From assembly GCA_964448615.1 (NCBI GenBank), contig CAYUWH010000042.1, positions 1 through 11,220 on the forward strand: a stretch of DNA of 11,220 bases, in the 5' to 3' direction. How positions within the stretch are numbered: position 1 is the stretch's first letter; every line of letters begins with the position of its first letter. Below the pieces are notes generated by a model. That model made no database searches. It had not been told where the DNA came from and was given only the letters and a program-made list of their open reading frames with translations. Source of the DNA: CAYUWH01 sp964448615 (GTDB taxonomy: Bacteria > Patescibacteriota > Gracilibacteria > Peribacterales > Peribacteraceae). Position numbers and translations under genes: made by a program. This document shows positions 6,323-11,220 of this stretch, in pieces.

Positions 6323-6766
6323 TCACGATAGTCGATGACGATAGAGCTCCAAGAAGCGCGGCAACTGTGAATGCAATTCCTTGGGCATTGCATCAAGCGT
6401 GAACCAGCGGACTTCCTCAAACTTGTCCGGCTCGCCATTGCCGACCGTCACGGGTTCCACCTTTACTGCAAAATCGAGCGCGACCCAATGCGTCTGTTCG
6501 CCATGGTGTTCACGATGCACATCTCGATACCCGAGAAATTCCGCACTCAGCACATCGGTGCAATATTCTTCTTTGATTTCCCTCTTCAACGTTTCTTCGA
6601 TCGTATCGCCGAATTCAATGCTCCCAGCCCCGATATCCCACACCCCATGCTCGTCGCGGGACGCACTCCCCCTCTTCGCCATTAAAAACCTCCCGTTGCC
6701 GTCGTGGCAGAAAAATACCACCGAGACCCCGATACAGTCTTTGCCTTTGCGAAGGGAGGGAAGCAT
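6323..6766 (-). CDS. NUDIX hydrolase (147 aa)
   Basis: NUDIX-fold pyrophosphohydrolase that cleaves a nucleoside diphosphate linked to another moiety; the substrate is not predictable. The Nudix box spans 48-69 (GSIEFGD, then TIEETLKREIKEEYC). The metal-binding REIKEE core at 62-67 is intact, but the first Glu of the GX5E consensus is Asp54 and the usual late Gly is Cys69. Flanking strands fit the fold: GVSVVFFCHDGNGRFLMAKR at 13-32, VWDIGAG, and the C-terminal FEEVRWFTLDAMPKEL. The start at 6766 was chosen because the fold needs nearly the whole frame; there is no Shine-Dalgarno, but a TATAGT box lies 8 nt upstream. It is divergent from tRNA-Ser and convergent with transketolase, with no base between the two stop codons. 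Confidence 0.93.
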   Translation of the reverse strand: MLPSLRKGKDCIGVSVVFFCHDGNGRFLMAKRGSASRDEHGVWDIGAGSIEFGDTIEETLKREIKEEYCTDVLSAEFLGYRDVHREHHGEQTHWVALDFAVKVEPVTVGNGEPDKFEEVRWFTLDAMPKELHSQLPRFLELYRHRLS

Positions 6767-6774
6767 TCAACGGC

Positions 6775-6780
6775 ACTATA
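6775..6780 (-). promoter_or_regulatory. candidate -10 box of the NUDIX gene
   Basis: TATAGT on the minus strand matches TATAAT at 5 of 6 positions and ends 8 nt before the start codon, implying a leaderless or near-leaderless transcript. The -35 region (TAGCCG, 17-bp spacing) is weak. Confidence 0.5.
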
Positions 6781-6804
6781 GCCGATTCCCGACTCTTCGG
6801 CTAT
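6778..6804. promoter_or_regulatory. 8-bp inverted repeat across the divergent NUDIX/tRNA-Ser promoter
   Basis: ATAGCCGA (6778-6785) and TCGGCTAT (6797-6804) are perfect inverted copies separated by 11 bp. Each arm overlaps one of the two opposing -10 boxes. This is the layout of a dyad operator or a shared symmetric promoter. Operator function is inference. Confidence 0.45.
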
Positions 6805-6807
6805 TCT
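6802..6807 (+). promoter_or_regulatory. candidate -10 box of tRNA-Ser
   Basis: TATTCT lies 6 nt before the first base of the mature tRNA, so transcription could begin at or very near the tRNA 5' end with little or no leader. It matches the -10 consensus at 4 of 6 positions. Confidence 0.45.
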
Positions 6808-6813
6808 GGCAAC

Positions 6814-6904
6814 GGTGGGATGGCCGAGTGGTCGAAGGCGACCGACTTGAAATCGGTTAAACCCCATAAGGGTTTCAAGGGTTCGAATCCCTTTCCCACC
6901 GCCA
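6814..6904 (+). tRNA. tRNA-Ser(UGA), encoded CCA end
   Basis: 91-nt type II tRNA. The acceptor stem GGTGGGA (6814-6820) pairs with TCCCACC (6894-6900), followed by discriminator G6901 and a genome-encoded CCA (6902-6904). The anticodon stem ACCGA/TCGGT encloses the loop CTTGAAA with anticodon TGA at 6848-6850, reading UCA and, by wobble, other UCN codons. A long variable arm (AAACCC/GGGTTT, about 6860-6876) and the T loop TTCGAAT are present. The long variable arm and G discriminator agree with a serine tRNA. Confidence 0.97.
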
Positions 6905-6911
6905 CAACAAT

Positions 6912-6931
6912 GGCCCGCAAGCAAAGCGGCC
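6912..6931 (+). terminator. weak hairpin after tRNA-Ser
   Basis: GGCC plus GC pairs with GC plus GGCC around a 7-nt loop, with one bulged C. There is no T-run, so a terminator role is uncertain. It may help end the tRNA transcript or be a processing structure. Confidence 0.25.
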
Positions 6932-7025
6932 TGTAACCAGTCCCCCGTTTCCAAATAAGGCAATAACAAGAATATTACAAAGAGAATAAGGCGTTTTGAA
7001 AGTTTCGCTTTTACCTGCAAGAAGG

Positions 7026-7031
7026 TATACT
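7026..7031 (+). promoter_or_regulatory. candidate -10 box of the Ser-rich lipoprotein gene
   Basis: TATACT, 5 of 6 matches to the consensus, lies 21 nt before the ATG at 7053. This predicts a short leader without a Shine-Dalgarno. A TTGAAA at 6996-7001 is 24 bp away, too far for a standard -35. The stretch 6932-7025 shows nothing else I can name. Confidence 0.45.
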
Positions 7032-7052
7032 TGGGACTCATTTCTTTTCATC

Positions 7053-8030
7053 ATGACTCCTTTGCCTTCTCGACTTCTTATTGTCTCCGGCCTCTGCCTC
7101 GCACTGGGTGCTTGCACAGCCTCCATGCCAGCTGGAGATCAAACATCGTCCGCAAGCAGCACTGCATCTTCCGAAGCCTCTTCGATGCAAGCCGAAACGC
7201 CGAACGTGTCCTACCAAGGCATCTTGCAGGATGCAGGTATGAGCATTTACATGCAGGGCTCACATCGCCTGGCATTAAATGATGGACGCTTTGTCTTACT
7301 GGAAAGCAACGATCTCGATTTGAATCTCTACGCCGATAAACACGTGGCCGTTCTCGGTGCCGTGCGCCCGACGGTTGAAGGCGACGCGATGATCATGCGC
7401 GTGGAACAAATTACGCTCCTGGACACTGAAGAATCTTCTTCCAGCGAATCATCGTCTTCGGAAATTTCAAACGTGAACAGTTCGACAGAAAGCAGTGAAG
7501 CGATGTCCTCAAATGTGAGCAGCATCATTGTCTCATCCGCCGCGAAGAGCAGTGCAAAACCCGTGGTGTCGAGTGCCGCGATTTCCTCCGCACAAGCATC
7601 TTCCGCTCCAGTGGCCTCCTCGGCCGCCGCAATGACCGACAACCATCTTGAAGCAGCAACCGCCACGATGGCCAAGGCCGGTACGGACGATGCGCAGTGG
7701 ACGCAACGATACTGCTCAACCCACATCGGCTTCTGCTTCCCCGTTCACAAGAACTGGTGGTTCAAGTCATTCGGAACAACGACTTCTTACCTGTGGCACG
7801 TGGAAATCAGCACACAGGATATAACGGAGCTCGGCGGAGGCCCGCTGGTCGTAAATCTGATGGCAGGCAGCTTGGCGAGCGCCGGCGCCGCGGATGGCGA
7901 AGTACGCACGCAGGGAGAGTTCGTGGTGGGGTACAAAGCCTGGAACGACACGAGTCATTTCGAAGTAAGTGCCCCAAAGAGTCTTGAAGCTTCTGTCCGC
8001 TATATCGTGGATCACATCGAGAAACAGTAA
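7053..8030 (+). CDS. Ser-rich lipoprotein with two folded regions (325 aa)
   Basis: Exported lipoprotein of unknown function. The signal peptide ends in lipobox LGAC (Cys21). A short Ser/Ala tether is followed by a beta-rich region at about 52-124 (YQGILQDAGMSIYMQGSHRL, then VAVLGAVRPTVEGDAMIMRV). This region resembles the small OB-like domain often attached to such lipoproteins in CPR genomes, judged from memory and not searched. A long disordered linker at about 126-193 is mostly Ser and Ala and uses all six Ser codons. A C-terminal domain (about 210-325) has two Cys (221, 228) that could pair, and Trp/aromatic-rich strands. I do not recognise that domain. The start at 7053 was chosen because the signal peptide begins there; the in-frame TTG at 6996 would add a non-signal stretch. 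The next gene starts 18 bp downstream, suggesting a two-gene unit. Confidence 0.85.
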   Translation: MTPLPSRLLIVSGLCLALGACTASMPAGDQTSSASSTASSEASSMQAETPNVSYQGILQDAGMSIYMQGSHRLALNDGRFVLLESNDLDLNLYADKHVAVLGAVRPTVEGDAMIMRVEQITLLDTEESSSSESSSSEISNVNSSTESSEAMSSNVSSIIVSSAAKSSAKPVVSSAAISSAQASSAPVASSAAAMTDNHLEAATATMAKAGTDDAQWTQRYCSTHIGFCFPVHKNWWFKSFGTTTSYLWHVEISTQDITELGGGPLVVNLMAGSLASAGAADGEVRTQGEFVVGYKAWNDTSHFEVSAPKSLEASVRYIVDHIEKQ

Positions 8031-8047
8031 TCTTGCCTGAAGAACAT

Positions 8048-8563
8048 ATGCCGAAGTTCAACTACATCGGCCAAAGCCTGGACGGAAAAGAAGCGCGCGG
8101 CGCGATCGATGCGCGCAATGCGGAAGATGCCCGTGAACAGCTGCGTAAGCGCAGTATTCTCGCCGAGCACATCACGCCGGAGATTGCGTTTGCTCCCCAA
8201 GAATCCCCTCCTGCAGCTTCATCCTATCAGCAGACTGTTGCCACTGCTGCTGCCCCCGCGGAAGCAGAGCAGTACTTCCCGCTCAGCGATACCTTCCGGC
8301 TCTATGCAGGCTGGCTGCTCGCCTGGTACTGCTTGGTGTATCTACTCGGAGCGTATCAAAGCCTGAAGCAATTGCCATTTACCATTCCATTCATTGACGG
8401 CCTGTTTCAATCGCCTCTCGTCCTAAACTTCGCGTTCGGCACGTTTCTCTTTTTACTGTTCTCGACGATACATCGCTGGATGGGCCGTGGGCTCTGGAAA
8501 GGAATCGGCCTGACGATCGTCTGGCTCGCGCTGGTGACGTGGTTTGTGGTGAACGTGGGGTGA
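8048..8563 (+). CDS. small membrane protein with GspF/PilC-like N-terminal domain
   Basis: 171-residue protein. The first 46 residues (MPKFNYIGQSLDGKEARGAI, then DARNAEDAREQLRKRSILAEHI) fit the short leader region that precedes the T2SSF domains of GspF/PilC inner-membrane proteins: F-x-Y near the start, G-K, G-x-I-x-A, then an A-x-x-x-L helix. No T2SSF membrane domain follows. Instead there is an Ala/Pro/Gln linker (about 48-78) and three predicted membrane segments near 83-103, 124-142 and 150-169. The role is unknown; attachment to a type IV pilus or secretion machine is possible. The start at 8048 gives the family-like beginning; TTG at 8033 is an in-frame alternative. No strong Shine-Dalgarno is present. 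It is likely co-transcribed with the lipoprotein 18 bp upstream. Confidence 0.8.
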   Translation: MPKFNYIGQSLDGKEARGAIDARNAEDAREQLRKRSILAEHITPEIAFAPQESPPAASSYQQTVATAAAPAEAEQYFPLSDTFRLYAGWLLAWYCLVYLLGAYQSLKQLPFTIPFIDGLFQSPLVLNFAFGTFLFLLFSTIHRWMGRGLWKGIGLTIVWLALVTWFVVNVG

Positions 8564-8566
8564 GAC

Positions 8567-8609
8567 CCTCATCCGGCTCTGAGGGGCCACCTTCTCCCAC
8601 TTGATGAGG
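8567..8609. repeat. 43-nt element with perfect 7-bp inverted ends
   Basis: CCTCATC (8567-8573) and GATGAGG (8603-8609) are exact inverted copies. Inside, GGCTC/GGGCC (8575-8579, 8584-8588) can form a small hairpin with one G-U pair. The element almost fills the 51-bp space between two convergent genes. It may be a bidirectional terminator without T-runs or a copy of a dispersed palindromic repeat; the CCCTCATCCGG...CCACCTTCTCCC wording resembles intergenic repeats I recall from other bacteria. Confidence 0.5.
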
Positions 8610-8614
8610 ACGTA

Positions 8615-9046
8615 TTACAGCCCCAACTGCTTCCTGATCTCTTCAGCCTGCTGCTGCTCTTGGGCTGCCGCATTCTGCTGGACTGCGACCGTCTGCAGAT
8701 CCGTCCAATCCTGCGCATGCTTCTGCTCGAGCTTCATGAGTTGGAGCAAATGCTTCGGTGAAAGCTCGGAGAACTTCCGGCGCTCTTCTTCCAGGATCTT
8801 CTGGAGTTCATCGATCTGGAATTGGCTGAGCTTGGGGATCGCCTGGATGATGCGCCACTTTTCATCACGCGTGAGTGAGATGGATCCCCGAAGCAATGTC
8901 AGGAATTTCTGTTCATCAAAATTCGTACTGGGGTGCACAGGCACCACGACATTCTCATTCGAAAGCGCATTCACGACACTGCCGAAGCGATAATCTTTCA
9001 CTTCACCGAGCACGCGCAAATCTTCATCATCGTACCCCATTTCCTT
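8615..9046 (-). CDS. hypothetical protein, C-terminal 143 aa (start lies in gap)
   Basis: I do not recognise the family. The visible part begins with KEMGYDDEDLRVLGEVKDYR and continues as a mixed region to about residue 60. A strongly helical segment follows (IIQAIPKLSQFQIDELQKIL, then EEERRKFSELSPKHLLQL and MKLEQKHAQDWTDLQ). The tail is Gln/Ala-rich (AVQQNAAAQEQQQAEEIRKQ) and looks like a coiled coil or extended helix. There is no membrane segment or signal in the visible part. The N-terminus is hidden in the 9047-9146 gap, as is the end of recG on the same strand, so this is probably the gene directly downstream of recG, perhaps in one transcript. It is convergent with the GspF-N-like gene. 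The run of Gln codons and amphipathic helices suggests protein-protein contacts, but no function can be assigned. Confidence 0.75.
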   Translation of the reverse strand, partial: KEMGYDDEDLRVLGEVKDYRFGSVVNALSNENVVVPVHPSTNFDEQKFLTLLRGSISLTRDEKWRIIQAIPKLSQFQIDELQKILEEERRKFSELSPKHLLQLMKLEQKHAQDWTDLQTVAVQQNAAAQEQQQAEEIRKQLGL

Positions 9047-9146
9047 NNNNNNNNNNNNNNNNNNNNNNNNNNNNNNNNNNNNNNNNNNNNNNNNNNNNNN
9101 NNNNNNNNNNNNNNNNNNNNNNNNNNNNNNNNNNNNNNNNNNNNNN
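9047..9146. other. assembly gap (100 N)
   Basis: Exactly 100 N of unknown true length. It hides the last residues and stop codon of recG and the start of the downstream unknown gene. Confidence 0.97.
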
Positions 9147-11184
9147 AGGCTGCGCTCTTCCAACTCACACCAATCATGCGTTCAGCCGCTTTCCGAGCCT
9201 TCATCACCAATTCCGGCTGAAATAGGCTCACCGGGAACGGGAAATCCGGCAATCCGCTCTGGCGCAACCCGAAGATCTCGCCCGGACCGCGCAATTTCAA
9301 ATCAATCTCCGCGAGATGGAATCCTGAATCAAATTCCTCCATCGCCTTCAGGCGCGGGGAATGCGACTGTTCTGAGACAGTGGTAAAGAGGAAACAATGA
9401 CTCTGATGCTCCCCTCTTCCAACGCGCCCCCGGAATTGATGCAACTGTGCCAAGCCAAAACGCTCGGCACCTTCGATCACCATGATCGTCGCATTCGGAA
9501 CATCAATGCCGACTTCAATCACCGAGGTGGAAACCAGCAAATCATATTCGCGATCTTTAAAGGCACGCATCACTTCCTCTTTTTCCGGCGACGTCATTTT
9601 TCCATGCAGGACCGCAATCCGACGGTGCGGAAAACTTTCGCGCAGACGATCAGCCTCCTGCGCCACGCTTTTCACGTCTTTGATTTCCTCCGCCTCGGAT
9701 CCTTTGATGAGCGGACAAATCACGAACACTTGTCTCCCCTCCCCGATCTTGAGGTCAATAAAATGCTCGACGGTCTTGCGACTGTTGGGATCCACGACCT
9801 TTGTTTCGATTTTTTTACGATTCCCGGGCTTTTCCAGTAACACGGAAAGATCATGATCGCCATACGCCGTGAGCGCGAGCGTGCGCGGAATCGGCGTGGC
9901 GGTCATCGCAAGAAAATGCGGAGAGCCCTTATCTTTCAACCGTGCGCGCTGCGCCACTCCGAAGCGATGCTGCTCGTCCACGATCACCAACTTCAGATCG
10001 TTGAACTGCACCGTGTCTTCGATTAAAGCATGTGTACCGATCACCAGATCGATCAAGCCCGAAGCCAATCTTCGCTTGAGATCCAGTGCTTCGGAACCCG
10101 GCGTCGAGCCTGTGAGCAATGCGACATTCGGCAACTTGAACAGGAGTTCCGGGCGCTCTTTTTGAATATAGCTATGCAGATTCAGCAGCATGCGCGTCAC
10201 ACTCTGGGCATGCTGTTTCGCAAGCACTTCGGTTGGCACCATCAGTGCGGCTTGGCCATGCGCACGCAATACGGTCGCAATCACCGCCGTCGCGACTAAT
10301 GTCTTTCCGGAGCCCACATCTCCCTCGAGAAGACGCGACATCGGGACATCTTTTTCCATATCTTTGAGAATTTCATAGATCGCCACTTTTTGGCTTCCGG
10401 TTGGCGTGAAATGCAATGATGCAAAGAACGCTTTAATCAGCTCCACATCCATGGGTATGCGCAAACGCTCCTGCACATCCTGTTGCCATTCCTTCTTCCG
10501 TTCCAGCGCCTCCTGCTGAATCTTGTACATGTGCTCGAATGCCATCCTGGCCTGCGCCCTCGCCACTTCCTCCGGTTCTTCCGGAAAATGCAGCGCACGA
10601 ATGGAATCTTTGCGGGACATCAGATCTTCTTCCTTCAAAACTTCCTCCGGCAATGTTTCCGGCAGCAAATCGATCGCCTCACGCACGAGATGCATTTTCT
10701 CGCGCAGCCATTTGGTATTAATGATGTCATGCTGCGGATAAATCGGCACCAGCCGCCCTGCGTGAAGCAGTGGCCTGCTTCCCGCAATTTCGAATTGCGG
10801 ACTCTGGAATTGCAGTCGAAATCCTTTCTCCGTAATTTTCCCCGTCAGCACCACTTCCGCACCATCGGGCAGCATGCGTTTCACGTGCGCTTGGTTGAAC
10901 CAGCTCACGACCGCCGTACTTCCTTCACTATCCGTAAACACCGTCTCCACGATCACGCGTCCGCCGCGCAGACGCTTTACCTTCACCTGATCCACCTGAC
11001 CGCGGATCGAGACTTTTTCGCCAAGCGGCGCATCACCGAGCGTCAGCATCTGGCTCAAGTCTTCATGCGAACGCGGCAGATACAACAACAAATCCCCTAC
11101 CGTCTTCATCCCCATCGCCTCCAACGCAACGATGTGATCGTTCGTTGTGCGCAGAACCTTTGAGAGGGGCGTAGAGAGATTCAC
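9147..11184 (-). CDS. recG: ATP-dependent DNA helicase RecG (C-terminus in gap)
   Basis: RecG remodels stalled replication forks and branched recombination intermediates by driving branch migration. 679 residues are visible. The wedge/OB domain spans about 55-150. Helicase domain 1 has a TGSQ element at 262-265, Walker A EGDVGSGKT at 287-295, PTEVLAKQH at 317-325, the motif II box DEQHRFG at 403-409 and TATPIPRTLA at 428-437. Domain 2 has VLHGKM at 525-530, STSVIEVGIDVPNA at 552-565 and QFRGRVGRG at 583-591, then the RecG-type FDSGFHLAEIDLKLRGPGE. A roughly 20-residue stretch (about 334-353) between PTEVLAKQH and ALLTGS looks longer than in classic RecG. Probably about 20-40 C-terminal residues are lost in the gap. 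The start is GTG at 11184. A TACACT box with upstream TG lies 6 nt before it and there is no Shine-Dalgarno. Confidence 0.96.
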
Positions 11185-11190
11185 AGCGAA

Positions 11191-11196
11191 AGTGTA
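11191..11196 (-). promoter_or_regulatory. candidate extended -10 box of recG
   Basis: TACACT on the minus strand is preceded by TGC, an extended -10 pattern, and ends 6 nt before the GTG start. This implies a leaderless mRNA. The -35 region is weak. Confidence 0.45.
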
Positions 11197-11220
11197 GCAG
11201 AAGGTGGACGGTAGATCACC

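Noticed and set aside
6996..7031. TTGAAA (6996-7001) as -35 for TATACT (7026-7031)
   Set aside because: Spacing is 24 bp, too long for a standard promoter; only the -10 box was kept.
8998..9046. Read-through of the recG frame past the gap to a stop at 8998
   Set aside because: The frame depends on an arbitrary 100-N gap and the residues after it do not resemble a RecG C-terminus; that DNA belongs to the downstream unknown gene.
10483..11163. 226-aa plus-strand frame inside recG
   Set aside because: Antisense shadow of recG, His/Arg/Phe-rich with no family features.

Overview
The window looks like a metagenome-assembled scaffold from a small-genome bacterium, most plausibly of the Candidate Phyla Radiation (Patescibacteria). 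My best guess is a Peregrinibacteria/Peribacteria-like lineage. This is inferred from protein style, not from a search: short intergenic spaces, very Ser-rich lipoproteins, an S-layer-homology protein ending in a cupredoxin-like domain, orphan pilus-type domains, and few Shine-Dalgarno sequences. GC content looks like the mid-50s by eye. The standard genetic code fits, since TGA works as a stop. Three runs of exactly 100 N (1995-2094, 3889-3988, 9047-9146) are scaffold gaps of unknown true length, and each interrupts or borders a gene.

Layout, left to right. A 6-phosphogluconate dehydrogenase gene (gnd) runs leftward off the edge. A divergent 227-aa protein of unknown function (+) follows. 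It converges on a TalC-type transaldolase (-), which lies just downstream of a secreted SLH/cupredoxin-like protein (-). Divergent from the latter is a C39-like cysteine-peptidase lipoprotein (+). Next come a CsaA-type tRNA-binding protein (-, start in a gap) and a transketolase with an unusual C-terminal extension (+), which abuts a convergent NUDIX hydrolase (-). A tRNA-Ser(UGA) gene (+) is divergent from the NUDIX gene. It is followed by a two-gene unit (+): a Ser-rich lipoprotein and a small membrane protein with a GspF/PilC-like N-terminal domain. The window ends with an unknown helical protein (-, start in a gap) and RecG helicase (-, C-terminus in a gap).

Functionally, gnd, tal and tkt place three pentose-phosphate-pathway enzymes within 6.3 kb. 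They lie on both strands and are interleaved with envelope genes, so this is a neighbourhood rather than an operon. The envelope set (SLH protein, two lipoproteins, GspF-N-like membrane protein) suggests cell-surface functions. RecG, CsaA, NUDIX and tRNA-Ser are housekeeping.

The most interesting non-coding signals are: TAnnnT boxes 6-8 nt upstream of several start codons, suggesting leaderless mRNAs; an 8-bp palindrome that overlaps both -10 boxes of the NUDIX/tRNA-Ser divergent promoter; and a 43-nt element with perfect 7-bp inverted ends between two convergent genes. I found no CRISPR array, insertion sequence, phage gene or complete novel defence system. No gene-free stretch exceeds 300 bases; the longest, between the tRNA and the next lipoprotein, is about 150 bases.
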